64,000 nucleotides of DNA from Planctomycetota bacterium (lineage in GTDB: Bacteria > Planctomycetota > Planctomycetia > Planctomycetales > Planctomycetaceae): contig JAQBVJ010000026.1 in assembly GCA_027623235.1 (NCBI GenBank), forward strand, positions 1 to 64,000, given 5' to 3'. Below, piece by piece: positions 45,868 to 54,331 of this stretch; position 1 is the stretch's first letter; each line of letters starts with the position of its first letter. The notes under the pieces were generated by a model. The model saw only the letters and a program-made list of their open reading frames with translations, was not told where the DNA came from and ran no database searches. Made by a program: the position numbers and the translations under genes.

Positions 45868-47097
45868 TCAGAATTTGATGATGTAGATCAGGGGGAACAG
45901 GAAGATCCACACGAGGTCAACGAAGTGCCAGTAAAGCCCACTGTTCTCAACGAAGTCAGTCCATTTCTCATCGAGTGCCGGCCCCTGCTTCAGCACGATC
46001 GCAAACAGGATCAATCCCACGATCACGTGAATCGCGTGAAATCCTGTCATGATAAAATAGGTCGACGCAAACACGTTTCCATATTTGATCGGATGTGGGT
46101 CGTGTACTGAGAAGAATGCCGCAATCCTGGCATTCTCCTCTGATCTCATTTCGTCAAGCAGGCCTGTAATATGAAGATTCAGATGATGTCCGGCCTCGCG
46201 ATCCACGGACTCATGCGATGCCTCAAAGAGCGGGAGTAGTTCACGACGAACCGCGGCCGAGAGTCCAATGATCGTCGGTGGAACAGGGTCCACGATTCCT
46301 GGATCGGCAGGAGCCTCACGATTCTCGTCAGCAGCCTTCGCTATGGCTGCAGCATGCAATTCCTTCGCCGCAGTTGCGGCCTTTTCCAGCTTCGAGAACG
46401 CGACTCTCGCCGCCTCAATGCGGGCCTGATCTGAAGAAAGTATCTGGTGGCCTTCCGGATCCGTTTCCACGATCAGAAAAGAATTCTGCAACCGGTCCTC
46501 GAGTTTGACAAATGCCTGCAGGTCCGCCTTTCGAGATTCGTCTGTCGCGCCACTCAGTTCTCCTCGCAAGGCGACACTGATCTTCGAGAGGTCTGGCACC
46601 TCGCCATCTTCGCCAGGGACAAACAGTGCCCGTCCCATTTCGTCACGCGATTCACGGAACTCATTGACGAGCTTTCGCAGGGCCTGGTCTTCCGTCTCTG
46701 CGATGTGCCCTGGAACAATGTCATGGGAAATCTTCCCGTAGTATTCGACTCCCTTAACTCCCATGAAAACAATGCCACAGACGAATGTGATCCAAAGCGA
46801 CTTCTTTGCCTTGCCAAAGTCTTTCAGTGTCATGGCTTCGTGGGCGACGACGACCATGTAACTGGAAAAGATCAGCACAAACGTATTAAGGCCACCCAGA
46901 CGTACGTTGATGTGAGTGTCAGCGACATCGCTGGGCCAATCCGGAGATCCCAAACGTAGAACCAGATAAGTTCCGATGAACGCAGTAAAGAACATGATTT
47001 CTGTTCCGAGGAACAGCCACATGCAGAGTTTTGAATTCGGTATCGCCAACCCCATCTTGAGGGGTGGCTTTGCAGGATGTCCGCTGGAGTGCGACAT
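45868..47097 (-). CDS. ctaE: Cytochrome c oxidase subunit III with large soluble insertion
   Basis: The 409-residue subunit III has five recognisable helices: [52 protein letters not shown], then [20 protein letters not shown] and [19 protein letters not shown]. About 190 soluble, mostly helical residues lie between helices three and four, where usual subunit III has a short loop. The insert is rich in Glu, Ala and Lys and ends in [13 protein letters not shown]. Subunit III stabilises the oxidase core. ATG 47097 is preferred ([12 protein letters not shown]); upstream codons lack a better start. Confidence 0.93.
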   Translation of the reverse strand: MSHSSGHPAKPPLKMGLAIPNSKLCMWLFLGTEIMFFTAFIGTYLVLRLGSPDWPSDVADTHINVRLGGLNTFVLIFSSYMVVVAHEAMTLKDFGKAKKSLWITFVCGIVFMGVKGVEYYGKISHDIVPGHIAETEDQALRKLVNEFRESRDEMGRALFVPGEDGEVPDLSKISVALRGELSGATDESRKADLQAFVKLEDRLQNSFLIVETDPEGHQILSSDQARIEAARVAFSKLEKAATAAKELHAAAIAKAADENREAPADPGIVDPVPPTIIGLSAAVRRELLPLFEASHESVDREAGHHLNLHITGLLDEMRSEENARIAAFFSVHDPHPIKYGNVFASTYFIMTGFHAIHVIVGLILFAIVLKQGPALDEKWTDFVENSGLYWHFVDLVWIFLFPLIYIIKF

Positions 47098-47171
47098 TTG
47101 AATAATTCCCGTAAGGCCAACGGCCACGTTCACTGAGTTAGAATGTGAGGATTCTTAAGGTCATTCGGCGA

Positions 47172-48086
47172 TCACGACAACAACCGAAAATAATCAAAGG
47201 TCATCGTCAGCAGCACTGCCGGCAAATACACGATCGAGCAGAGCAGCACCGTTCGGGCTCTGCCAATGGATTGCTCCAGAAGAAACCGGACGGAAAACGC
47301 TAAGTAGCAGACTCCGCCGATTATCGAAACAACGAGATACGGAATGCCGACGACCCCCTGTTCCCAAAGCATCAAACTGATCGGGATTAACACGCAGGCG
47401 TAAGCGACACTCAGGTAACCTGCAACGCTCTTGCCCGCGACGCGAGGAAGCATTTTCAGCCCCGCTCGCTCGTAGTCTTCGTGATGGATCGTCGCGATTG
47501 CGAGGAAATGTGGAAACTGCCAGGCGAACAAAAGGAGGAAGAGTGCCATGGCCCCCTCATCCAGCTGGCCGCCCGCTGCAACCCACCCAAGAACCGGTGG
47601 TATCGCTCCCGGGATAGCACCTACCGTCGTACAAACACTCGATACGCGTTTCATTGGTGTGTACACGCACACATAAACTGCGATCGTGGCAGCCGAAAGG
47701 ACACTCGTCAAAATATTAGTTGTCAGCCACAGCCAGGTGACTCCGGTCGAGGCAAGCACGAGCCCGACGAGCAGGATCCCGCCAGACGACACTCGTCCCG
47801 CCGCAAGCGGTCGGTCAGCCGTCCGGACCATCTTCTGGTCAGTGTCCTGCTCAAACCACTGATTGAGCAGTGAGCACGAAACAGCAACACAAAAAATACC
47901 GGCACACGCACTTAGCAGTCGCAGAACTTCAAACTCGGTGCGACTTCCAATCAGGTACCCAACAGCAACAGCAGCCATTGCCATTACGGCGATTCGTGGC
48001 TTGGCAAGCGCCAGATAATCAACGGCGCGTTCGCGAACGATCGTCGTGAATTGCGTCTGACGCTGATTAATGCTTACTGAACTCAT
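47172..48086 (-). CDS. ctaB: Protoheme IX farnesyltransferase (heme O synthase)
   Basis: The 304-residue UbiA-family membrane enzyme transfers a farnesyl group to heme B to form heme O. The first Asp-rich site is NQWFEQDTDQKMVRTADRPLAAGR. The YVCVYTPMKRVS and second Asp-rich region (HHEDYERAG) are present. It lies between ctaA and subunit III on the same strand. Confidence 0.95.
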   Translation of the reverse strand: MSSVSINQRQTQFTTIVRERAVDYLALAKPRIAVMAMAAVAVGYLIGSRTEFEVLRLLSACAGIFCVAVSCSLLNQWFEQDTDQKMVRTADRPLAAGRVSSGGILLVGLVLASTGVTWLWLTTNILTSVLSAATIAVYVCVYTPMKRVSSVCTTVGAIPGAIPPVLGWVAAGGQLDEGAMALFLLLFAWQFPHFLAIATIHHEDYERAGLKMLPRVAGKSVAGYLSVAYACVLIPISLMLWEQGVVGIPYLVVSIIGGVCYLAFSVRFLLEQSIGRARTVLLCSIVYLPAVLLTMTFDYFRLLS

Positions 48087-48117
48087 TTGCGGTTCCGCGA
48101 TTCGTGTTCTCGCCGAG

Positions 48118-49038
48118 TCATATTACTGCGACCGTTGCCTTCGAAACGCCTTTCGCTCTGGCGGTCTTGAGCACGGCAAGCGACCAGTTAACTGTCGATG
48201 CGACAAAAACCATGCCAACGACCGTATGAAGGGTTCTCGCTATGACCTGCCACATTGAGTGTTGAACTGCCACTAGTCCCAGTTCCGGTAAGCCGTATTT
48301 TGTCAGCCATGTCGCGATTCCAATGAAGATCTGAAAGACCATGGCGGCCACGACAACGTAACTCAGCCGACGCACGAAACGAGAACTGGAACGTCCCGAT
48401 ACGACAGCCACCGTCGCGGTAACGACCACTACGGCACACGCACCGATCAAATGTATGTCAATCGCCTTTCCGAAGTGCCGAACGACCCCACCGATGGAAT
48501 ACTGGGACACGGCAATCACAGGAAAGAGATAAGCCAGCCTTCCCAGCGACGCGGAAGCTGACTCGGCACCTTCCAGGTCTTTCCAGGCCTGGCACTGCAT
48601 CAAAACGACAAGCCACAATCCTGCAAAGACGACGCATCCAAATACACTGTGCCCAAACGCGAGGGTCGTTTGATTCATCAGAACCCGAAGACCTCCCAGT
48701 GCTCCCTGAGCGACAACAGCCAGCAACACCACAGAGCAGCCGAGCCGAACACTCTTCGTTGTCGGTAGACACCACGATGTCGCGCAGAGTGCCAGAGAAA
48801 ATAAACCAATCAGCATGCCCGCTAAACGATGGCCATGCTCAACAAACTTATCTCCCATGGACAAATGCCATGGGTAACTCATCATTCCCTGACCATCGGA
48901 TGTGGGCCAATCCGGAAACGCCATTCCGGCACCCAGGGTTGTCACCAAAGCTCCCATTCCAATGGGAAGAAGCGACAGTGCCGCCGTCGCAACTGCAAGC
49001 CTCTGCAGCCAGACAGAATTCATCCTTTCGTCGTCCAC
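48118..49038 (-). CDS. ctaA: Heme A synthase
   Basis: The 306-residue COX15/CtaA protein oxidises the C8 methyl of heme O to make heme A in the membrane. It shows the paired histidine motifs of the family: VEHGHRLAGM, FGHSVFG, RHFGKAIDIHLIGA and RTLHTVVG, in two repeats of four helices. It begins with a GTG at 49038; an ATG at 49023 is an alternative. It follows ctaD by 12 bases and precedes ctaB by 31. Confidence 0.93.
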   Translation of the reverse strand: MDDERMNSVWLQRLAVATAALSLLPIGMGALVTTLGAGMAFPDWPTSDGQGMMSYPWHLSMGDKFVEHGHRLAGMLIGLFSLALCATSWCLPTTKSVRLGCSVVLLAVVAQGALGGLRVLMNQTTLAFGHSVFGCVVFAGLWLVVLMQCQAWKDLEGAESASASLGRLAYLFPVIAVSQYSIGGVVRHFGKAIDIHLIGACAVVVVTATVAVVSGRSSSRFVRRLSYVVVAAMVFQIFIGIATWLTKYGLPELGLVAVQHSMWQVIARTLHTVVGMVFVASTVNWSLAVLKTARAKGVSKATVAVI

Positions 49039-49050
49039 GATGCAGCCCGC

Positions 49051-50919
49051 CTACGAATTGTTCTGACCATCGACGTCCGCCGGTTCCCTGGCAGGGCCAG
49101 TATCCCTCTCGGGACGACGAATGTTGTCAGTCTGCATCAGATAATCACGATCGTCGACGTCTGGCGACGAATACTCATAAGGGCCGCGATACACGACAGG
49201 CAGGACATCGAAGTTCCCATGACCAGGTGGCGACGGTGCGAACCACTCAAGACCGTTTGCCAGCCACGGATTCCGACCAACTTTCGGACCGCAGTAAATG
49301 CTGATGAGGAAATTACCGATCAGGATGAACTGAGCCAGCCCCATAACGAATGCGCAAATGGTTATAAACTGGTTCATCGGCATCAGATGCTCCATGTAGG
49401 GATGAATATACGGGTCAGCATAACGTCTAGGGAATCCCGCAATCCCAAGGAGATGCATCGGAAAGAATGTCCCATTAAATCCGATAAAGGTGAGAATGAA
49501 ATGAGTCTTGCCGGCTGTTTCGTTCATCGACCGTCCAAACATCTTCGGGAACCAGAACTGGATGGCACCGAAGCAACCAAACAATGTCGCACCAAAAAGG
49601 ACGTAGTGGAAATGTGCCACAATGAAGTAAGTGTCATGGAAGTAGATATCGACAGGCACAGCGGCCATAAAGATTCCACTGAGACCACCAACGATGAACA
49701 TCGAGACAAAGGCAACGCAGTGAAGAGTGACGGTGTTGAACTGAACTTTGCCGCCCCAGATCGTTCCGATCCAGTTGAAAACCTTCACCGCTGACGGCAG
49801 GGCAATCATCATTGTCGAGATCATGAATGTCATCCCGAGCGCCGGGTTCATCCCACTCGTAAACATGTGATGGCCCCAAACGATGAATCCCAGCCCCGCA
49901 ATGGCAGCCATGGAGTACACCATCGGCTTGTATCCAAAGATCGGCTTCCGGACCATTGCCGCCAACATGTCTGACACCATGCCCATCGCGGGGAGAAGCA
50001 TGATGTACACGGCTGGGTGAGAATAGAACCAGAACAGGTGCTGCCACAACAAAGGCTGGCCGCCACCCACTGTGGCTTCCGAGCCATTAACAAGCAGTCC
50101 GCCCGGGACGAAAAAGTTGAATCCAAGCACTCGCTCGGCGACAAGCATGAAGCCGGCTGCCGTAAGGACTGGCAAGGCAAACGCCTGCAGAATTGCGGTA
50201 ATAAACATCGCCCAGATCGTCAGGGGCATACGGAAGAGCGTCATGCCAGGGGCACGCATATTAATGATGGTGGTCATATAGTTGACCGAGCCCATCATCG
50301 AAGAAACGCCTACAAAGGTGAGGCCAATCAACCACCACGTCTGTGGTGCTCCGGATCCCGGTGCTGATTCCTGGATTGCCGACAGGACGGGATAGATTGT
50401 CCAGCCATTCCCCGTAGCACCATTCAGGCCGTTATGGGCAAAGACCATGAAAAAGCAAAAAATGGCAGGCCACATGAACCAGTAGCTGAGCATGTTCAGC
50501 ACCGGAAACGCCATGTCGTCTGCACCGACCATGAGCGGAATCAGAAAGTTGCCGAAAGCTCCTGCGAGAATCGGGATGATCACAAGGAAGATCATCACGG
50601 ATGCATGCATGGTGAACAGCATCGTGTAGAACTCAGGCGAAATCTGCCCACCTTCAGCGACAAAGTCCGGCCCGCCAAGGACCTGGGAGATCTGACTGAC
50701 AACCGGCATCGCCCGCCAGGGCCAGGCAAGTTGAAAGCGGACACCGAGAGCCAGTGAACCGCCAACCAGGAGCATGAACAGCGTCGTGAAGAGGAACTGC
50801 ATCCCGATCATTTTGTGATCGGTCGAGAATACGTACTTCTTCACGAAGCCAATGTCATGGTGCTCATGGTCGTGCGCATCGGCGTGACCAAGGCCCACGG
50901 TTGGATCGAGAGTACTCAC
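49051..50919 (-). CDS. ctaD: Cytochrome c oxidase subunit I, A2-type heme-copper oxidase
   Basis: The 622-residue protein has twelve or more helices and the heme-copper core. Heme-a/CuB ligands are visible: MLFTMHASVM, FYSHPAVYIM (YSHPAVY, residues 299-305), WGHHMF, and HFHYVLFGA. The YSHP motif, with no glutamate after HP, marks the A2 subfamily (as in Thermus caa3) rather than A1 with its HPEVY. It reduces oxygen to water and pumps protons. The GTG at 50919 is preferred because GAGG precedes it by six bases; a GTG at 50931 is the longest alternative. Confidence 0.95.
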   Translation of the reverse strand: MSTLDPTVGLGHADAHDHEHHDIGFVKKYVFSTDHKMIGMQFLFTTLFMLLVGGSLALGVRFQLAWPWRAMPVVSQISQVLGGPDFVAEGGQISPEFYTMLFTMHASVMIFLVIIPILAGAFGNFLIPLMVGADDMAFPVLNMLSYWFMWPAIFCFFMVFAHNGLNGATGNGWTIYPVLSAIQESAPGSGAPQTWWLIGLTFVGVSSMMGSVNYMTTIINMRAPGMTLFRMPLTIWAMFITAILQAFALPVLTAAGFMLVAERVLGFNFFVPGGLLVNGSEATVGGGQPLLWQHLFWFYSHPAVYIMLLPAMGMVSDMLAAMVRKPIFGYKPMVYSMAAIAGLGFIVWGHHMFTSGMNPALGMTFMISTMMIALPSAVKVFNWIGTIWGGKVQFNTVTLHCVAFVSMFIVGGLSGIFMAAVPVDIYFHDTYFIVAHFHYVLFGATLFGCFGAIQFWFPKMFGRSMNETAGKTHFILTFIGFNGTFFPMHLLGIAGFPRRYADPYIHPYMEHLMPMNQFITICAFVMGLAQFILIGNFLISIYCGPKVGRNPWLANGLEWFAPSPPGHGNFDVLPVVYRGPYEYSSPDVDDRDYLMQTDNIRRPERDTGPAREPADVDGQNNS

Positions 50920-50975
50920 GGAAAACCTCACTCTATGAAAACGCCGGACGGCGAGTCGGACCTTTTACGGGACGC

Positions 50976-51845
50976 TCAGTCATCGTCCTTTACTGAGTCG
51001 GATACTCCCCAGGACGCGACCATGGCCCCGCTCGTCCCGGGCTTTGTGACACCATCAAAACTCTGTTCTGCCTCGAGCGTTTTCAGATACTGCCCGTGCT
51101 CAACTTCAGTCTGTGCAAACACGCGGCCTCGCATTTTGTAGTGTCCCCAACCACACAACTCTGTGCAGGTCAGATCGAAATCGCCTCTTTGGGTCGCACC
51201 AAACCAGATTGGAATAACGGTTCCTGGGACCGCATCCTGTTTGATACGGAGCGCTGGAACGAAGAAGGAATGCTGCACGTCCATTGATCGCAGATAAATC
51301 AAAACGTTCTTGTCGACAGGGATTCGAAGGTCATTGACCGTGTAGAGATCACCATCCTGGGGTCCGGCCAGCCACTGTTTCACTTCCATCGAGTTTTTGA
51401 ATTCTCGACCCGGTTTCGGATAACGAATCCGCCATTCAAACTGCCTGGCAGTCACTTCAGCAAGTAGCTGGGTGTCAGCAGGGAAACTGCTTGTCACTCG
51501 GAATTGCCGCCAGACGTCAAGCTGATAAAGGCTGATAAACAGCAGAACTCCTGCCGGTGCAATTGACCAGAGCACTTCCAGGTTGTGGCTTCCGTGTGAA
51601 AACCACGCCTTCTTTTCTCGATTGTCCACGCCGCGCCACAGGACGTAACCGAGCGCGATGTGCGTACCGACAAACGTGACCGTGACAATCACAAGGATCA
51701 GGTAAAACAGATTGTCAATCTGAACGCCGAGTTTCGACAACGGTGGGGTCGGAAACCACCAGCCGTAAGCAGGAGCGATCACGCATGTGATGATCGCCAC
51801 TACGGGCCAGAAGATGAAGAAGATTGGCCAGAATTTATTACCCAC
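50976..51845 (-). CDS. ctaC: Cytochrome c oxidase subunit II
   Basis: The 289-residue protein has an N-terminal hydrophobic segment, two further helices and a periplasmic CuA domain. Ligands are His192, Cys227, Glu229, Cys231, His235 and Met238 in LTCTELCGWGHYKM. QFEWRIRYP is the electron-entry tryptophan region. There is no C-terminal cytochrome domain, so the cytochrome c at 51907 may supply it. It lies 45 bases before subunit I. Confidence 0.95.
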   Translation of the reverse strand: MGNKFWPIFFIFWPVVAIITCVIAPAYGWWFPTPPLSKLGVQIDNLFYLILVIVTVTFVGTHIALGYVLWRGVDNREKKAWFSHGSHNLEVLWSIAPAGVLLFISLYQLDVWRQFRVTSSFPADTQLLAEVTARQFEWRIRYPKPGREFKNSMEVKQWLAGPQDGDLYTVNDLRIPVDKNVLIYLRSMDVQHSFFVPALRIKQDAVPGTVIPIWFGATQRGDFDLTCTELCGWGHYKMRGRVFAQTEVEHGQYLKTLEAEQSFDGVTKPGTSGAMVASWGVSDSVKDDD

Positions 51846-51906
51846 AAGAATTCTCCCGAGCTCAATTCAGAGCAAGGTCGTCGTTTATCAAAAGTTGTTG
51901 GATTGG

Positions 51907-53403
51907 TTACTTGCTGGACTCAGGAGTGGCCCCATGTACGGGGATACTCAACACGTAGTTTACGATGTCCCAGATTTCATCTCCGTCGAGACTCTTGCCG
52001 CCGAACCCCTGCATGGGAGTCCCTTTGATCCCGGTATGGATACGACGGTAAAGGTCGATCGGGCGACGTCCGCCGCGGAAGATTCCGGACGTGAGGTCCC
52101 TCGGCTTGACGAGGTTTCCCCAGTCGTCATACAGACCTGGCTTCTCGTTCATTTCATTCGTGAGCAGATTCTTGTTTCGCGTCTCCGTAGAGACTCCGTT
52201 TCCGCGAGCTGTCTCACCATGACATGAGAAACAGGCAATGTCTTTGTGCATGAACAATCGCCGACCGTTTGCGATCGATTCGGATGTGGGAACTTTTCTC
52301 GGTGCCGGGACCAATTCCAGGTCTGGCGGATCAGCGTCAGGCGCCTTTTTCTTGAGAGGCCAGATGACGTTCTGTTCGTCCTCGGAGTCAGTCCAGCCCG
52401 TTTTCAGGTCGCCCTCAATCTGTGTGCGATAGTCGGATGCGTTCGCCGCCCAGTCGTCGTTGAATTCCTTTTCCACCGCGCCCGCATCCTCTTCCTTCAG
52501 GCGATCGACGCTAAAGTCCGAGAATTGTGTCGCAACCATCCCTTCCATCTCACCCCGCATCGCCAGCCATCGAATGTATTCCGTGATGGCCCTGGATTCG
52601 CTGTCCGGGAGCAGCATGAAGGATGGCATATAGGTTCCGGGAATGCCAAGTTTGATGATCCGGTACAGGTCATCCCTGGAGGCTCGGACACCGCCCTTCG
52701 TTGAGGTGAACTTGAATTTGCCGAGCCGATAGTCGCGAGGCTTAATCGTGAAGTACTGAGCCGTCGGGCCAGCGCCGTCGCCACTGACTCCGTGGCAGTG
52801 CATGCAGTGTCGCAGATAAAGATTGCGACCATGCTGGAGTGTGTCGCCGATAACTGTGACAACGTCTTTTTCGTTGACCGTGACAGCGGTTCCATCAGTG
52901 CTCACCACAGTCAAATCGCCGACAACTCCTTCGCCTTCGTCCTGAGTCGGACTCACAGTGAAAGAGACCACCTGCAGAACCTGCGGTTTCTCGTCCGCTG
53001 AAGATTCTCCCTCCTTCGCTGGCGCCTCACTGGCCGCTGGTGCCTCCGTGCTCTCTGCGGATTTCGAAGCAGCAATCGTGACGGCAGCGCCTTTCAGCCC
53101 GGCCATTCGTTCTTCGCTGGCCAGTGGCGACTGCGGATTCAGCCGGACTCGATACGAGCCGTCGGGTTTCACCTTTTCGACGGTACCGGAATAGGTGCCG
53201 AAGTCGACATTCAGGTAGGAAGCCACAACGAGGTTTGACGGTGATCCAAAATTGGCTTCAACCTCCGCGACGGCAACGTCGCGGGCCGCCGGGATCAGCT
53301 GGTCAATGTCGTCATTACTGACGAAGCTCGGCGCGCGGTCGGACTGACAGCCGGTGAGACTGACAACCGAAAGCAAACAGAGAATCCAGAGTTGAGATTT
53401 CAC
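51907..53403 (-). CDS. Diheme cytochrome c lipoprotein of the oxidase cluster
   Basis: The 498-residue lipoprotein has a short basic start, a hydrophobic core and LTGC, a lipobox. Residues about 20-150 are a domain of unknown type with an Ala/Glu linker. The rest has two c-type heme sites, CMHCH and CFSCH, with methionine-bearing loops. It probably docks at subunit II as the electron donor. GTG at 53403 gives the lipobox; the TTG at 53445 does not. It is 38 bases after the cupredoxin-like gene. Confidence 0.9.
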   Translation of the reverse strand: MKSQLWILCLLSVVSLTGCQSDRAPSFVSNDDIDQLIPAARDVAVAEVEANFGSPSNLVVASYLNVDFGTYSGTVEKVKPDGSYRVRLNPQSPLASEERMAGLKGAAVTIAASKSAESTEAPAASEAPAKEGESSADEKPQVLQVVSFTVSPTQDEGEGVVGDLTVVSTDGTAVTVNEKDVVTVIGDTLQHGRNLYLRHCMHCHGVSGDGAGPTAQYFTIKPRDYRLGKFKFTSTKGGVRASRDDLYRIIKLGIPGTYMPSFMLLPDSESRAITEYIRWLAMRGEMEGMVATQFSDFSVDRLKEEDAGAVEKEFNDDWAANASDYRTQIEGDLKTGWTDSEDEQNVIWPLKKKAPDADPPDLELVPAPRKVPTSESIANGRRLFMHKDIACFSCHGETARGNGVSTETRNKNLLTNEMNEKPGLYDDWGNLVKPRDLTSGIFRGGRRPIDLYRRIHTGIKGTPMQGFGGKSLDGDEIWDIVNYVLSIPVHGATPESSK

Positions 53404-53441
53404 AGGACTATCTCTCAAAAACTCGAACGGAGCAGCATTGT

Positions 53442-54314
53442 TCAAAGATTGAATTTGCTGGCCGGATATTTCCTGACCTGAAGTTCCGTCTCAGCACCCG
53501 AGGGAACGGTGACGGTGAATTTGCGATCGATCAGCCCACCACGCTCCTGCCAGACACGAAATTCATGCGTTCCTGCAGGAAGGTTCTCGATCCGGAACAT
53601 TCCCTTTTCGTCGGTGACTGCCGCGTACGGATGGTCGATGACGAGCGTGTAAAACGCCATCCAGGCGTGAATTGCACAGCTCGAAGCGAAAGGCTCTTTT
53701 TCCGCACGGTTAAATTCGACGGAGTCTTCCGCGCCCGGCGACATGCTCAGATTGAAGCTGACGAGCTTGGAACCACTCTTGACGTTATGCGTCGCCGCAT
53801 CGGAATTCTTGAGGACAAACTTTCCCGTACGGGCGAGCAGCGCGTGCGGCGTGAAGACACAGTACAACTGGTCAATTCCCTCCAGCGGCTTGTCCTGCGG
53901 ATCCCACTCAGGTTTCTTATCCAGCCAGTCTGGTCGCTTGGCGAGATAAATAAAGACGTTCGCAACGCCGTTCGTTCCAGAATCGACAACCAGGCTTTCG
54001 TCCAGGATATCGCCTGCTTTACCACAGACTGCCGGGTCGGCAGTGATCAGAGCCTTTGGGATTCTCGCTGGGAGCTTTTGAAACGTCCCATCAAACTGGA
54101 TCTGGCCGAGAAGCGTCCCAGGAGGAACATCAAGTTCGACATGGCCATTCACCGGGCCGCCTCCGCCACCGTCTCCCCCATTCGTCTCAGGAGGCGCGCC
54201 GCGAAGCGACACATCCGTCGGAGAGCTTGCTCCACCTCCGGGGTCGACCGAACTCAGGTCGCAGCCGATGATCAGAGCCAGACAGATCAACGGCAGAATT
54301 GCGTAAAGTTTCAT
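53442..54314 (-). CDS. Cupredoxin-like lipoprotein with carboxypeptidase-regulatory-like domain
   Basis: The 290-residue protein is a lipoprotein (LIIGC lipobox). A Gly-rich linker follows, then a beta-rich domain with THNVKSG and SSCAIHAWM (C-x2-H-x2-M), which look like type-1 copper ligands. The final 80 residues (AAVTDEKGMFRIENLPAGTHEFRVW) are a carboxypeptidase-regulatory-like beta-sandwich. Some similar proteins are annotated as plastocyanin or methylamine-utilisation like. Its place between octaheme and diheme cytochromes suggests electron transfer or docking. CAAAGGAGATG precedes the ATG. Confidence 0.8.
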   Translation of the reverse strand: MKLYAILPLICLALIIGCDLSSVDPGGGASSPTDVSLRGAPPETNGGDGGGGGPVNGHVELDVPPGTLLGQIQFDGTFQKLPARIPKALITADPAVCGKAGDILDESLVVDSGTNGVANVFIYLAKRPDWLDKKPEWDPQDKPLEGIDQLYCVFTPHALLARTGKFVLKNSDAATHNVKSGSKLVSFNLSMSPGAEDSVEFNRAEKEPFASSCAIHAWMAFYTLVIDHPYAAVTDEKGMFRIENLPAGTHEFRVWQERGGLIDRKFTVTVPSGAETELQVRKYPASKFNL

Positions 54315-54331
54315 TCTCGCATCTCCTTTGA

